Source of the DNA: Stappia indica
GTDB lineage: Bacteria; Pseudomonadota; Alphaproteobacteria; Rhizobiales; Stappiaceae
Length of the DNA stretch: 64,000 bases
Assembly: GCF_020177335.1 (NCBI RefSeq)
Contig: NZ_JAIVMG010000001.1
Location: 558,001 to 622,000 of the forward strand
Reading direction: 5' to 3'
The translations under genes and the position numbers were made by a program. The notes under the pieces are model-generated. The model saw only the letters and a list, made by a program, of their open reading frames with translations, searched no databases and was not told where the DNA came from. Of the stretch, positions 48,140 to 58,140 are shown one piece after another. Within the stretch, counting starts at the first letter, position 1. Every line of letters starts with the position of its first letter.

Positions 48140-48739
48140 ATGCTGTTCAAACGCCGTGACAAGCCCAACCACCTGGAACGCCTGCGGGTCGCGGTCTGGC
48201 CGCGCCACAGCTGGGCCCGGTCGGCCCGTTATTTCTCCAAGCGGGTGCTTCGACTGACCGCCAGTCCGAACGCCATCGCGCTCGGTTTCGCCGCCGGGGC
48301 GTTTGCCTCCATCACCCCGTTCGTCGGACTGCATTTCCTGCTCAGCTTCGCCATCGCCTTTCTGATTGGCGGCAACATGCTCGCCGCAGCGCTCGGCACC
48401 TCGATCGGCAACCCGCTGACCTTCCCGTTTATCTGGGCGTCCACCTACAAGGTCGGTTCGCTGCTGCTCTACGGCGAGGCACGCACGGTCTCTGGTGGCC
48501 ACATGGGCGCGCATATGGGCGGCGGCCTCCTGCAATCCTCTCTCGACACGCTGCTGCCGCTCCTCAAGCCGATGCTGGTCGGCGCCTTGCCCATCGGCTT
48601 GGCGGTTGCGGGGCTCTTCTATTTTCTGGTCTACTACAGCGTCCGGACCTATCAGCGTGCACGGCGCCAGCGGCTTTCCGCCCGGCGTGGCTCGTCCCCG
48701 GACAACGGGCGTGGCGGCGTGGATTCGTCGGCGGCCTGA
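48140..48739 (+). CDS. DUF2062 membrane protein
   Basis: This 199-residue membrane protein has the DUF2062 signature: SPNAIALGFAAGAFASITPF, GLHFLLSFAIAFLIGGN, and GTSIGNPLTFPFIWASTYKVG. Three hydrophobic segments are predicted, with a glycine/histidine-rich patch (GGHMGAHMGGG) between the second and third and a basic tail. DUF2062 proteins occur next to stringent-response and cofactor genes in alphaproteobacteria and are of unknown biochemical role. It lies between rsh and pdxJ on the same strand and may be co-transcribed with pdxJ-acpS. Confidence 0.85.
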   Translation: MLFKRRDKPNHLERLRVAVWPRHSWARSARYFSKRVLRLTASPNAIALGFAAGAFASITPFVGLHFLLSFAIAFLIGGNMLAAALGTSIGNPLTFPFIWASTYKVGSLLLYGEARTVSGGHMGAHMGGGLLQSSLDTLLPLLKPMLVGALPIGLAVAGLFYFLVYYSVRTYQRARRQRLSARRGSSPDNGRGGVDSSAA

Positions 48740-48828
48740 TCCTTCGTTCCACTCCGCCGCACCCCGGCCCGCCGGACACGCCCCTCATTGACGATCGCCC
48801 GCCAACTGCCTTGACAGGAGCTTCCCGC

Positions 48829-49584
48829 ATGACGACCCAACGCCTGCGTCTCGGCGTGAACATCGATCACGTCGCCACCGTTCGCAATGCGCGTGGCGGA
48901 GCCGCGCCCGATCCGGTGCGCGCGGCAAAGCTGGCGGCCTCCGCCGGGGCCGACGGGATCACCGCGCATCTGCGGGAAGACCGGCGGCACATTCTCGATG
49001 CGGATATCGAGCGCCTGCGGGCCGACGTCGCCTTGCCGCTCAATTTCGAGATGGCCGCGACCGACGAAATGCTGGCAATTGCCCTGCGCACCCGCCCCCA
49101 TGCCGCCTGCCTCGTTCCGGAAAAGCGCGAGGAGCGCACGACCGAGGGCGGGCTGGACGCCATCGGCGGCCACACCCATCTCCTGCCGATCGTCACCAGG
49201 CTGGTGGAGGCGGACATTCGCGTCTCGCTCTTCGTCGAGGCCGACCCCGCCCAGCTCGATGCCGCCACCGCGCTTGGCGCGCAGGTGGTGGAGCTGCACA
49301 CCGGGCGCTACTGCGACCTCTCCCTGGAAGGGGACACGGACGGCGCCGCGCGCGAGCTGGAGCGCATTCGCACTGCTGCCCGTCATGGCGCCGCCATCGG
49401 CCTTGAGGTGCATGCCGGTCACGGCCTGACCTTCGACACCGTCGGACCGATTGCCGCGATCCCCGAGTTCGCCGAGCTGAACATCGGCCATTTCCTGATC
49501 GGCGAGGCAATTTTCACCGGTCTCGAGGCCGCCATTGCCGAAATGCGCCGGCGCATGGATGATAGCCGCAAGGGAGCGCGCTGA
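48829..49584 (+). CDS. pdxJ: Pyridoxine 5'-phosphate synthase
   Basis: This 251-residue TIM-barrel enzyme closes the pyridoxine ring from 1-deoxyxylulose-5-phosphate and 3-amino-1-phosphohydroxyacetone, the last DXP-dependent vitamin B6 step. The motifs LGVNIDHVATVRNARGG (residues 7-23), ADGITAHLREDRRHI, LPLNFEMAATDEM, VELHTGRYC and GHGLTFDTV are all present. ATG 48829 has AGGAG at good spacing; a TTG six codons upstream is not needed. acpS follows three bases after the stop, so the pair is an operon, conserved in many proteobacteria. Confidence 0.97.
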   Translation: MTTQRLRLGVNIDHVATVRNARGGAAPDPVRAAKLAASAGADGITAHLREDRRHILDADIERLRADVALPLNFEMAATDEMLAIALRTRPHAACLVPEKREERTTEGGLDAIGGHTHLLPIVTRLVEADIRVSLFVEADPAQLDAATALGAQVVELHTGRYCDLSLEGDTDGAARELERIRTAARHGAAIGLEVHAGHGLTFDTVGPIAAIPEFAELNIGHFLIGEAIFTGLEAAIAEMRRRMDDSRKGAR

Positions 49585-49587
49585 CAG

Positions 49588-50025
49588 ATGATCGTCGGAA
49601 TTGGAACGGACCTGATCGACATCAGGCGGATCGAGAAGACCCTCGACCGCTTCGGCGAGCGGTTCGTCCAACGCGTCTTCACCGAGGAAGAGCGCGCCCG
49701 ATCCGACCGCAAGCGGCTGCGCGCGGCCTCCTATGCCAAGCGGTTCGCGGCCAAGGAGGCCTGCTCGAAGGCGCTTGGCACCGGCATCCGCATGGGCATC
49801 AACTGGCGAGAGATGGGGGTCATCAACCTTCCTTCCGGCCAGCCGACACTGCATCTGACCGGCTCCGCCGCCGCCCGGCTCGACAGCCTGCTGCCGGCTG
49901 GCTTTCGTGCCCGGATCGACCTGACCATCACCGACGATCCGCCGCTGGCACAGGCCTTCGTGGTCATCAGCGCGTGGCCCGCCGACTGGCCGGACCTGCC
50001 CCGCCCCCTCACCTCCACCGATTGA
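49588..50025 (+). CDS. acpS: Holo-[acyl-carrier-protein] synthase
   Basis: This 145-residue phosphopantetheinyl transferase activates acyl carrier protein. The Mg-binding residues are D8 in [11 protein letters not shown] and E57 in [22 protein letters not shown] is the CoA-binding part. The C-terminal extension [16 protein letters not shown] is beyond the usual 125-135 residues, but the core is complete. It starts three bases after pdxJ. The next gene, lepB, is 238 bases away and probably has its own promoter. Confidence 0.95.
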   Translation: MIVGIGTDLIDIRRIEKTLDRFGERFVQRVFTEEERARSDRKRLRAASYAKRFAAKEACSKALGTGIRMGINWREMGVINLPSGQPTLHLTGSAAARLDSLLPAGFRARIDLTITDDPPLAQAFVVISAWPADWPDLPRPLTSTD

Positions 50026-50263
50026 GAAGGACGGCGGAGGCGGCGTCTTTGCGTTGCGCCCGGACATGCGAGCCGGTACAAGCCTTTGGCGGCTGGTTGT
50101 TCGAACATGTCTCCCCATGCTTGAACCCGGCTTTTTCCAATCGTGCCGTGATCCGGTCTCGCGCCCAACACGCAAGGCCAGACGACGGCAAGCGGTGCCA
50201 TAAGATGATCCCGGCGAGGTTCGACGCATCGTCCCTGACCGGCAAGGGCTCCTGAAGAGAGAG

Positions 50264-51016
50264 ATGAGCGTGTCTGAGGAAAAAAAGAGCAAAGACGGTG
50301 GCCTCTACGATACCGCCAAGGTGCTTGCACAGGCCCTGATCCTTGCCCTGATCGTGCGGACGCTGCTGTTCCAGCCATTCAACATCCCCTCAGGGTCGAT
50401 GATGGACACGCTGCTGATCGGCGACTATCTGTTCGTCTCCAAATACAGCTACGGCTACTCCCGGTATTCGGTGCCCTACGGCCTTCTGCCGATCGAGGGC
50501 CGCATCTGGGCGTCGGAGCCGAAGCGGGGCGATATCGCGGTGTTCAAGCTGCCGCGCGACAACTCGACCGACTACATCAAGCGGGTGATCGGCCTGCCGG
50601 GCGATGAAATCCAGATGATCGACGGCGTGCTGCACATCAACGGCACCGCGGTGCCGCGCGAGCGGATCGACGATTTCATCTCCACCGATCCGTTTGGCAG
50701 CGTGCGCCGGGTCGCGCGCTATCGCGAGACCCTACCGAACGGCGTCAGCTACGACACGCTGGACCTGACGCCGCGCGGCACCTGGGACAACACCCGGGTC
50801 TACAAGGTGCCGCCGGGCCACTACTTCATGATGGGCGACAACCGCGACAATTCCACCGACAGCCGCGTGCTCTCGGCGGTCGGCTACGTGCCGTTCGAGA
50901 ATTTCGTGGGCCGGGCGGAGATGCTGTTCTTCTCCGTGGACGAGCAGGCCTCGGCCTGGATGTTCTGGAAATGGCCGTGGACGGTGCGCGGCAGCCGGAT
51001 CTTCCGGATGCTCTGA
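50264..51016 (+). CDS. lepB: Signal peptidase I
   Basis: This 250-residue membrane-anchored serine protease cleaves Sec signal peptides on the periplasmic side. A single N-terminal helix (about 20-37) precedes the catalytic Ser motif NIPSGSMMDTL (S45). The general-base lysine is K106 in DYIKRVIGLPGDEI, and GHYFMMGDNRDNSTDSR is box D/E. One membrane helix rather than two is the usual alphaproteobacterial form. The start is ATG 50264 with GAGAGAG upstream. It heads the lepB-rnc-era-recO run, in which gaps are 33, -4 and 83 bases. Confidence 0.95.
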   Translation: MSVSEEKKSKDGGLYDTAKVLAQALILALIVRTLLFQPFNIPSGSMMDTLLIGDYLFVSKYSYGYSRYSVPYGLLPIEGRIWASEPKRGDIAVFKLPRDNSTDYIKRVIGLPGDEIQMIDGVLHINGTAVPRERIDDFISTDPFGSVRRVARYRETLPNGVSYDTLDLTPRGTWDNTRVYKVPPGHYFMMGDNRDNSTDSRVLSAVGYVPFENFVGRAEMLFFSVDEQASAWMFWKWPWTVRGSRIFRML

Positions 51017-51049
51017 GCATCCCTTGCACAACGGACTGGACGGCAGGAC

Positions 51050-51769
51050 ATGACGGGCGAACAGAAACGGGCGGCCGAACGGGCGCTCGAACAGCGCATT
51101 GGCCATCGCTTCAAGCAGGGTGATTTGCTGACACGCGCCCTCACCCATGGCAGTGCGACCGCGCGCGGCGGCGCCTCGGAAACCAGCTATCAACGGCTTG
51201 AGTTTCTCGGCGACCGGGTCCTTGGACTGGCGGTGGCCACCATGCTGCACCATGCCTTTCCTCAGGCAGAGGAAGGCGAGTTGGCACGCCGGCTCAACCA
51301 GCTTGTGCGCCGCGAGACCTGCGCCGACGTCGCCCGCGACCTGAAACTCGGCGAGGCCATCGTCTTCGGTGGCAGCGAAGCCCAGGCGGGCGGGCGCAAG
51401 AAGACCGCGATCCTTGCCGATGTCTGCGAGGCGGTGATTGCCGCCGTTTATCTGGACGGCGGCCTGAAAGCGGCGCAAGATCTGATCGAGCGGCACTGGC
51501 GTCCGCGCATGACCAACTACAAGGGACCGTTGCGCGATGCCAAGACCATGCTCCAGGAATGGGCGCAAGGGCTTGGAAAGCCGGCGCCCCTTTATCGCGA
51601 AACAGAACGCAGCGGTCCCGACCACGCGCCGATCTTCGTCGTGCGGGTCGATATAGACGGGTACGATCCGGCCTTCGGCCGGGGCGGCTCGAAACGGATC
51701 GCCGAACAGAAAGCTGCCGAAGCCGCGCTGACGCGCGAAGGGCTATGGACGGAGACGAAAGACACGTGA
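51050..51769 (+). CDS. rnc: Ribonuclease III
   Basis: This 239-residue dsRNA endonuclease processes rRNA precursors and structured mRNAs. The RNase III signature RLEFLGDRVLGLAVA (49-63) contains the metal-binding E51 and D55, and DVCEAVIAAVYLDGG (near 125-139) supplies the second acidic pair. The dsRNA-binding domain starts around 158 (PLRDAKTMLQEWAQG) and ends SKRIAEQKAAEAAL. It overlaps the start of era, and the lepB-rnc-era order is conserved across bacteria. Confidence 0.96.
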   Translation: MTGEQKRAAERALEQRIGHRFKQGDLLTRALTHGSATARGGASETSYQRLEFLGDRVLGLAVATMLHHAFPQAEEGELARRLNQLVRRETCADVARDLKLGEAIVFGGSEAQAGGRKKTAILADVCEAVIAAVYLDGGLKAAQDLIERHWRPRMTNYKGPLRDAKTMLQEWAQGLGKPAPLYRETERSGPDHAPIFVVRVDIDGYDPAFGRGGSKRIAEQKAAEAALTREGLWTETKDT

Positions 51770-52716
51770 CCGATACTCCCGAGACCGGCGCACCGGCACA
51801 GGGCTCCCCCGCTGGTGACAGCGCCGCCACCCGCGCCGGCTTTGTCGCGCTGATCGGCGCCCCCAATGCCGGCAAATCCACCCTGCTCAACGCACTGGTC
51901 GGGCTCAAGGTTTCCATCGTCACCCACAAGGTGCAGACCACCCGCACGCTTGTGCGCGGCATTGCCATGCGCGGCAACTCCCAGGTGATCTTCATCGACA
52001 CACCGGGCATCTTCCGGCCGCGCCGCCGCCTCGACCGGGCGATGGTCGACACCGCCTGGGGCGGTGCGCGCGAAGCCGATGTGGTGGCGCTGCTGATCGA
52101 TGCCAAGAAGGGGATCGACGAGCAGGTGGAAGGCATTCTCGACCGTCTGGCCGACGTCAAGCTGCCGAAGATCCTGATCCTCAACAAGATCGACATCACC
52201 CCGCGCGAAAAGCTGCTGGAGCTGGCGCAGGCGGCCAATGCGAAAGTCGCCTTCGACGAGACCTTCATGGTCTCGGCGGCCAAGGGCCATGGCCTCGACA
52301 AGGTGATGGAGCACCTGGGCGCCGTCGTCCCTGAGAGCCCGTGGCTCTACCCGGAAGACCAGGCGTCCGATCTGCCGATGCGAATGCTCGCCGCCGAGAT
52401 CACCCGGGAGAAGCTGTTCCTGCGCCTGCATGAGGAGCTGCCCTATATCTCCACGGTGGAGACGGAAAGCTGGCAGGAGCGCAAGGACGGATCGGTGCGC
52501 ATCGAGCAGACGATCTACGTGGAGCGCGACAGCCAGAAGATGATCGTCCTCGGCCAGGGTGGCAAGACGATCAAGGCGATTTCCCAGGCGGCCCGGCTTG
52601 AGATCGCCGATGCGCTGGAGCAGAAAGTGCATCTGTTCCTGTTCGTCAAGGTGCGGGAGAACTGGGCCGACGATCCGGAACGCTACCGGGAGATGGGGCT
52701 CGAATTCCCCCGCTGA
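51766..52716 (+). CDS. era: GTPase Era
   Basis: This GTPase of about 316 residues assists 16S rRNA maturation and 30S assembly. The G motifs are GAPNAGKST (G1), QTTRT (G2 region), DTPG (G3) and NKID (G4), with SAAKG as G5. The KH RNA-binding domain is C-terminal, with VLGQGGKTIKAISQAARLEI as its GxxG core. GTG 51766 overlaps the rnc stop (GTGA) and has GGAG upstream; an in-frame ATG at 51745 would overlap rnc by 25 bases and is the alternative. A variable Ala/Gly/Thr-rich N-terminus of about 20 residues precedes the G domain. Confidence 0.95.
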   Translation: MTDTPETGAPAQGSPAGDSAATRAGFVALIGAPNAGKSTLLNALVGLKVSIVTHKVQTTRTLVRGIAMRGNSQVIFIDTPGIFRPRRRLDRAMVDTAWGGAREADVVALLIDAKKGIDEQVEGILDRLADVKLPKILILNKIDITPREKLLELAQAANAKVAFDETFMVSAAKGHGLDKVMEHLGAVVPESPWLYPEDQASDLPMRMLAAEITREKLFLRLHEELPYISTVETESWQERKDGSVRIEQTIYVERDSQKMIVLGQGGKTIKAISQAARLEIADALEQKVHLFLFVKVRENWADDPERYREMGLEFPR

Positions 52717-52799
52717 CACGGCGCGGCGGAACGCGGGTGCCCCTATTCCGGCTCCCGTGATGGCGCTGACGGCCAGACGTACGGCGACAGCAGGACGAC

Positions 52800-53546
52800 A
52801 TGCAGTGGACCGGTGAAGGCATCATCCTCGCCACGCGCAAGCTGGGCGAGACCAGCGTCATCCTGGAGGTGATGACCCGCGACCGCGGCCGTCACCTCGG
52901 GGTGGTGCGCGGCGGGCGCAGCCGCAAGATGCAGGCGGCCCTGCAGCCGGGCAACGAAGTCGGGCTGGTCTGGCGGGCCAGGATCGACGATCAGCTCGGC
53001 ACCTTCACCGTCGAGCCGCAGGTGATGCGCGCGGCCAGCCTGATGACCTCGCCGACCGGGGTCTACGGCATCCAGACCCTTGCCGCGCTGCTGCATCTCC
53101 TGCCAGAGCGCGACCCGCATCCGCAACTGTTCGACGGGCTGGAGACCCTGCTGCAGCATCTCAACGCGCCGCAGCTCGCCGGGCCGCTGATGGTTCATTT
53201 CGAACTGCAGCTTCTGGCCGACCTGGGCTTCGGTCTCGATCTCAGCGAATGCGCGGCGACAGGAACCGCCACCGACCTCATCTACGTTTCTCCGAAATCC
53301 GGCCGTGCCGTCTGCCGCGAGGCCGGGCGCCCCTATGCGGGCCGCCTGCTCGCCCTGCCCGCGTTCCTGCGTGGCCGCGACAGCGACACCGATCTGCGCC
53401 GGGCCGATCACGCGGATCTCGTGGATGCCTTTACCCTCACCGGCTATTTCCTGCATCGCTACGTCTACGAGCCGCGCTCGCTTGACGCCTCGCCCGCGCG
53501 GGAAGGCTTTGTCGAGGCGGTGAAGCGCGCGCTTGCCGCGTCATAG
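52800..53546 (+). CDS. recO: DNA repair protein RecO
   Basis: This 248-residue protein acts with RecR to load RecA on SSB-coated DNA in the RecF pathway. The N-terminal OB fold begins [20 protein letters not shown], and [15 protein letters not shown] with [13 protein letters not shown] follows. The C-terminal helical domain contains [20 protein letters not shown], where other RecO proteins carry a zinc site; only one cysteine of the expected set is evident, as usual in alphaproteobacteria. It starts at ATG 52800 with AGGAC upstream. It follows era, which supports the call. Confidence 0.93.
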   Translation: MQWTGEGIILATRKLGETSVILEVMTRDRGRHLGVVRGGRSRKMQAALQPGNEVGLVWRARIDDQLGTFTVEPQVMRAASLMTSPTGVYGIQTLAALLHLLPERDPHPQLFDGLETLLQHLNAPQLAGPLMVHFELQLLADLGFGLDLSECAATGTATDLIYVSPKSGRAVCREAGRPYAGRLLALPAFLRGRDSDTDLRRADHADLVDAFTLTGYFLHRYVYEPRSLDASPAREGFVEAVKRALAAS

Positions 53547-53666
53547 TTTCGCCCAATCGTCCCTGACGCGAGATCCACCGGCTCGGGCAGCCGCAAAAGC
53601 GCGCATTTCCGGGATTTTCCGCCGCATTTCATTGCGCGATTCGGCGAATGACTGTAGCCAAGGGGC

Positions 53667-55916
53667 ATGGGAAAAGATCTGATTCCGGCTGGCGGCGTGG
53701 AGCCGATCAACCTGCGCGAAGCGCTTGAGGAACGGTACCTCGCCTACGCGCTCTCGACCATCATGCACCGGGCGCTTCCGGATGTGCGCGACGGCCTGAA
53801 GCCGGTGCATCGGCGCCTGCTTTACGCCATGCGCCTTTTGAAGCTCGATCCCGGCGCCGGCTTCAAGAAATGCGCCCGCGTCGTTGGTGACGTGATGGGT
53901 AAATACCATCCGCACGGCGACCAGGCGATCTACGATGCGCTCGTGCGTCTCGCCCAGGATTTCGCCGTGCGCTATCCGATGGTCGACGGCCAGGGCAACT
54001 TCGGCAATATCGACGGCGATAGCGCCGCCGCCATGCGTTACACCGAGGCGCGGCTGACCGATATTGCCGCGCGCACCCTTGACGGGCTCGACGAGGACGC
54101 GGTCGACTTCCGCGAAACCTACGATGGGCTCGACAAGGAACCGGTGGTGTTGCCGGGCGGGTTCCCCAACCTTCTGGCCAATGGCGCAGCCGGCATTGCC
54201 GTGGGCATGGCGACCTCGATCCCGCCGCACAACATTGGCGAGATCTGCGCCGCCGCGCAGCATCTGATCAAGAACCCGGACGCGGACACGCCCGATCTGC
54301 TGCAGTTCATCCTCGGCCCGGATTTCCCGACCGGCGGGCTTCTGGTGCGCAACGACGCCGCGCTGCTCGAAGCCTACGAGACCGGGCGCGGCAGTTTCCG
54401 CGTGCGCGCCCGCTGGGAGATTGAGGATCTGGGGCGTGGCACCTGGCAGGTGGTAGTCACCGAAATTCCCTATCAGGTGCAGAAATCCCGGCTGATCGAG
54501 AAGATCGCCGAGCTGTTGCAGGCCCGCAAGCTGCCCCTGCTCGATGATATTCGCGATGAATCCGCCGAGGATGTGCGCGTCGTGCTGGTGCCCCGCAGCA
54601 AGAATGTCGACGCCACCTTGCTGATGGAATCGCTGTTCAAGCTGACCGATCTGGAGAACCGTTTCTCGCTCAATATGAACGTCCTGTCCGGCGGCGTGGT
54701 GCCGAAGGTGATGGGCGTGAAGCAGGTGCTGCGGGAATGGCTCGACCATCGCAAGGAAGTGCTGGTTCGCCGCTCCAGCCACCGGCTCGCCCAGATCGAG
54801 CACCGGCTTGAGGTGCTCGGCGGCTACCTCATCGCCTATCTCAATCTCGATGAGGTGATCCGCATCATCCGCGAGGAGGACAACGCCAAGACCTCGCTGA
54901 TGGCCGCCTTCGACCTGTCCGAGGTGCAGGCCGACGCGATCCTCAACATGCGTCTGCGCTCCTTGCGCAAGCTGGAAGAGCTGGAGATCCGCAAGGAACA
55001 CGACAAGCTCACCAAGGAGCGGGAAGGCCTGCTCGCCCTGCTCGGCTCGGAAGCGCGCCAGTGGACCCGGATCAGCAAGCAGATCGCCGATCTGGCGAAG
55101 GCCTATCCCGCCGATAGCGAGCTCGGCAAGCGCCGCACCGATTTCGCCGATGCGGTCGACCGCGACCTGTCCGACATCCATCAGGCGATGATCGAGAAGG
55201 AGCCGATCACCGTCGTCGTGTCCGAAAAGGGCTGGATCCGCGCGCTGAAGGGTCACCAGAGCGACCTCACCACCGTCTCCTTCAAGCAGGGCGACGCGCT
55301 GAAGCTGCATCTTCACGCGGAGACCACCGACAAGCTGCTGGTATTCAGCACCAGCGGCAAATTCTTCACCCTCGGAGCGGACAAGCTGCCCGGCGGGCGC
55401 GGCCATGGCGAGCCGATCCGGCTGATGGTCGACATGGAGGAAGGCAGCGACGTGGTCGAGGTGTTCGTGCACAAGCCCGACCGCCGGCTGCTGGTCAGCT
55501 CCACCGAGGCGCGCGGGTTTGTCGTCAAGGAAGAGGACGTTGTCGCCAACACCCGCAAGGGCAAGCAGGTGCTGAACGTTTCAGCGCCGCATGAGGCCGC
55601 CCTGTGCGTTGCCGCCGAGGGCGATCATGTCGCCATCATCGGCCGCAATCGCAAGCTCCTGGTGTTCCCGCTGGCGCAGATCAGCGAGATGACACGCGGG
55701 CGCGGCGTTCGCCTGCAGCGCTACCGGGATGGCGGCGTCTCCGACATCACCGTGTTTGCCGCCGAGGAGGGCCTCACCTGGATCGACAGCTCCGGCCGCA
55801 GCTTCACCCGCAAGCTGGATGAGTTGACCGACTGGCGCGGCGACCGGGCGCAGGCGGGACGCCTGCCGCCCAACGGCTTCCCGCGTACCAACAAGTTCGG
55901 CCGGCGCACCCTTTAG
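53667..55916 (+). CDS. parC: DNA topoisomerase IV subunit A
   Basis: This 749-residue subunit of the decatenating type IIA topoisomerase has its catalytic tyrosine at Y125 in [11 protein letters not shown]. The N-terminal [20 protein letters not shown] and [10 protein letters not shown] are conserved. The C-terminal beta-pinwheel shows GyrA-box-like blades ([37 protein letters not shown]) without the canonical QRRGGKG GyrA box, which marks ParC rather than GyrA. The quinolone-region helix reads [13 protein letters not shown], with Gln where E. coli has Ser80 and Asp where it has Glu84. It is alone, 120 bases after recO. parE is not in the window. Confidence 0.94.
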   Translation: MGKDLIPAGGVEPINLREALEERYLAYALSTIMHRALPDVRDGLKPVHRRLLYAMRLLKLDPGAGFKKCARVVGDVMGKYHPHGDQAIYDALVRLAQDFAVRYPMVDGQGNFGNIDGDSAAAMRYTEARLTDIAARTLDGLDEDAVDFRETYDGLDKEPVVLPGGFPNLLANGAAGIAVGMATSIPPHNIGEICAAAQHLIKNPDADTPDLLQFILGPDFPTGGLLVRNDAALLEAYETGRGSFRVRARWEIEDLGRGTWQVVVTEIPYQVQKSRLIEKIAELLQARKLPLLDDIRDESAEDVRVVLVPRSKNVDATLLMESLFKLTDLENRFSLNMNVLSGGVVPKVMGVKQVLREWLDHRKEVLVRRSSHRLAQIEHRLEVLGGYLIAYLNLDEVIRIIREEDNAKTSLMAAFDLSEVQADAILNMRLRSLRKLEELEIRKEHDKLTKEREGLLALLGSEARQWTRISKQIADLAKAYPADSELGKRRTDFADAVDRDLSDIHQAMIEKEPITVVVSEKGWIRALKGHQSDLTTVSFKQGDALKLHLHAETTDKLLVFSTSGKFFTLGADKLPGGRGHGEPIRLMVDMEEGSDVVEVFVHKPDRRLLVSSTEARGFVVKEEDVVANTRKGKQVLNVSAPHEAALCVAAEGDHVAIIGRNRKLLVFPLAQISEMTRGRGVRLQRYRDGGVSDITVFAAEEGLTWIDSSGRSFTRKLDELTDWRGDRAQAGRLPPNGFPRTNKFGRRTL

Positions 55917-55956
55917 GGGCCGGCCGGCCCTCTCCAGTCCTCAAGGCATTGCCGAC

Positions 55957-56400
55957 ATGAGCGAAAAAGCCGCCCCTCTGCACCGCGACGCCTTTCAGGT
56001 GTTTCGCACCATTCCCACCCGCTGGATGGACGTGGACACCTACGGCCACGTCAACAACGTGGAGTATCTCAGCTATTTCGATACGGCGGTAAACGGCTGG
56101 CTGATCGAAAACGGTGTGCTCGACCCGGCCACCTCCTCAGAGGTGTTCCTGGTGGTCGACACCCGCTGCAGCTACTTCTCAGAGCTGGTCTTTCCGGATG
56201 TGGTGCATGCCGGCCTCAAGGTCACCCGCCTGGGGCGCTCCTCGGTCAGCTATCGGATCGCCCTGTTTCGCGGCGAGGCCAAGACGGCGAGCGCGCAGGG
56301 CACATTTATCCACGTGCAGGTGGACAAACAGACGCGCCAGCCCACGCCGATCATTGGTGACCGGCGCGGGCTACTGGAAACAATTCAGGAACATCCCTGA
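55957..56400 (+). CDS. Acyl-CoA thioesterase (4HBT hotdog fold)
   Basis: This 147-residue single-hotdog thioesterase has the active-site segment RWMDVDTYGHVNNVEYLSYF (22-41), whose Asp before the YGHVNN helix is the catalytic residue of the YbgC/4HBT group. The rest (LVVDTRCSYFSELVFPDVV, RLGRSSVSYRIALF) fits the fold. The substrate acyl-CoA is unknown. It is a lone gene between parC (41 bases upstream) and smpB (convergent). It is not the Tol-Pal YbgC, which would be beside tolQ. Confidence 0.83.
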   Translation: MSEKAAPLHRDAFQVFRTIPTRWMDVDTYGHVNNVEYLSYFDTAVNGWLIENGVLDPATSSEVFLVVDTRCSYFSELVFPDVVHAGLKVTRLGRSSVSYRIALFRGEAKTASAQGTFIHVQVDKQTRQPTPIIGDRRGLLETIQEHP

Positions 56401-56510
56401 AAATCATGTGATATCAGGAGGCTGCCTACCGGCTCCCGGGGCGACCCTGCGGACCATGACCGGGATCGCACCTGGACACGTCACAGACTTATCCCGAACT
56501 TTTCCACAGG

Positions 56511-56990
56511 CTATCCAGCGCTTTTCAACAGTCGGGACTTCTCGCGATCCCAGTCGCGGCGGCGCTCGGTCTCGCGCTTGTCATGCAGCTTCTTGCCGCG
56601 CGCCAACGCCAGTTCCAGCTTCGCCCGCCCGCGCTTGTTGAAGTAGAGCTTCAACGGAACGATGGTCTTGCCGTCTTTCTGGACGGCAAGCGCGAGCTTG
56701 GCCATTTCGCGCTTGTGCAGCAAGAGCTTGCGCTTGCGGCGCGGCTCGTGATTGAAGCGATTGGCCTGGAGATACTCCGGAATGTAGGAGTTGATCAGCC
56801 AGAATTCCCCACCCTCGTTGCTGGCGTAGGATTCGGCGATATTGGACTTGCCCAGACGCAGCGCCTTGACCTCGGTCCCCTTGAGCTCGATGCCTGCCTC
56901 GAAGGTGTCCTCGATCTCGTAGTTGTACCGGGCCTTGCGGTTGTCGGCGATCACCTTGCGGTTGCTGTCGGCGGCGCTCTTCTTTGCCAT
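56511..56990 (-). CDS. smpB: tmRNA-binding protein SmpB
   Basis: This 159-residue protein of trans-translation binds tmRNA and delivers it to stalled ribosomes. The OB-fold core includes [40 protein letters not shown] and [19 protein letters not shown]. The basic C-terminal tail ([20 protein letters not shown]) is the decoding-centre mimic. ATG 56990 is the conserved start; the frame extends back antisense to dapA-facing sequence without coding sense. The order dapA-smpB is a common alphaproteobacterial pair. The ssrA gene itself was not found in the window. Confidence 0.96.
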   Translation of the reverse strand: MAKKSAADSNRKVIADNRKARYNYEIEDTFEAGIELKGTEVKALRLGKSNIAESYASNEGGEFWLINSYIPEYLQANRFNHEPRRKRKLLLHKREMAKLALAVQKDGKTIVPLKLYFNKRGRAKLELALARGKKLHDKRETERRRDWDREKSRLLKSAG

Positions 56991-57040
56991 GGTCTCGTGT
57001 GCGCGGGGACAGCCGGAAAGGCCCTCCCCGCCGCGTCCTT

Positions 57041-57919
57041 CTAGTTCAACAGGCCGGCGTGCGTCATCGCATCGCGGATCGCGGCCTTCGTTGTGTCGGA
57101 TACCGGAACGAGCGGCAGGCGCAGCTCGTTTTCCAGCTTGCCCAGCAGCGACAGCGCGTATTTCGCGCCAGTCGGGTTGGGCTCGATGAACAGCGCGTTG
57201 TGCAGCGGCGCCAGCCGGTCCTGCAAGGTCAGCGCCGTGGCGAAATCGCCGGCGAGCATTGCCTTCTGGAAATCGGAGCACAGGCGCGGCGCCACATTCG
57301 CCGTCACCGAGATGCATCCGTGGCCACCATGGGCGTTGAAGCCAAGCGCCGTGATGTCCTCGCCGGACAACTGAACGAACTCCGGACCGCACAGCTCGCG
57401 CTGGCGGCTGGCCCGCGACATGTTGGCGGTGGCATCCTTGACGCCCTTGATGTTGCGGCAGGTGCGGAACAGCTCGGCCATCGTCTCCGGCTGCATGTCG
57501 ATCACCGACCGACCGGGGATGTTGTAGATATAGATCGGCAATCCGACGGCGGCGTCAATGGCCCGGAAATGCGCCAAAAGGCCCGCCTGGTTCGGCTTGT
57601 TGTAATAGGGCGTGACGACCAGCAGCGCATCGGCACCGGCCTTTTCCGCATGGGTTGCGAAATCGATCGCCTCGGCGGTGTTGTTCGAGCCCGCGCCGGC
57701 CATCACCGGCACGCGGCCGCCGGCCGCCTCGATGCACAGGCCGATGACGCGCTTGTGCTCGTCATGGGACAGGGTCGGGCTCTCACCGGTGGTGCCCACG
57801 GGAACCAGCCCGTGGCTGCCCTCTTTTATTTGCCAGTCCACAAACTCCTGGAACGCTTTCTCATCAACCGCGCCATTGCGAAACGGTGTGACAAGCGCGG
57901 GGATGGATCCCTTGAACAT
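57041..57919 (-). CDS. dapA: 4-hydroxy-tetrahydrodipicolinate synthase
   Basis: This 292-residue TIM-barrel lyase condenses pyruvate with aspartate semialdehyde, the first committed step to lysine and meso-diaminopimelate. The Schiff-base lysine is K161 in IKGVKDAT, the catalytic Tyr is Y132 in YIYNIPGRS, and [15 protein letters not shown] carries the Thr-Thr of the proton relay. ATG 57919 is preceded by GAGGA at good spacing; another ATG 12 bases upstream has none. It precedes smpB by 50 bases. Several dapA-like aldolases exist in rhizobia, but this position and the intact motifs favour the genuine DapA. Confidence 0.93.
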   Translation of the reverse strand: MFKGSIPALVTPFRNGAVDEKAFQEFVDWQIKEGSHGLVPVGTTGESPTLSHDEHKRVIGLCIEAAGGRVPVMAGAGSNNTAEAIDFATHAEKAGADALLVVTPYYNKPNQAGLLAHFRAIDAAVGLPIYIYNIPGRSVIDMQPETMAELFRTCRNIKGVKDATANMSRASRQRELCGPEFVQLSGEDITALGFNAHGGHGCISVTANVAPRLCSDFQKAMLAGDFATALTLQDRLAPLHNALFIEPNPTGAKYALSLLGKLENELRLPLVPVSDTTKAAIRDAMTHAGLLN

Positions 57920-58140
57920 GATGGTCCTCATGGAGTGTGCAGTGCAAACAAACCCTTCGTGGGTGGCGCACCATAATCGTGACAGGCGGGCGAAGCAACC
58001 GACACTGACCGGCTGCCCCGGCGGTTTTTACGACATCCCGGCAACCGCGACGCGCCATCCGCGCTTCACGCACAACCGAAGCTTCAATCCGTCGAACAGG
58101 AGCGCTAATATGACGTAAAAATGTTGTGAGGAAACGCCCA

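Noticed and set aside
53541-55472. 643-codon minus-strand ORF
   Set aside because: Antisense of parC, whose catalytic Tyr and full-length motifs are unambiguous.
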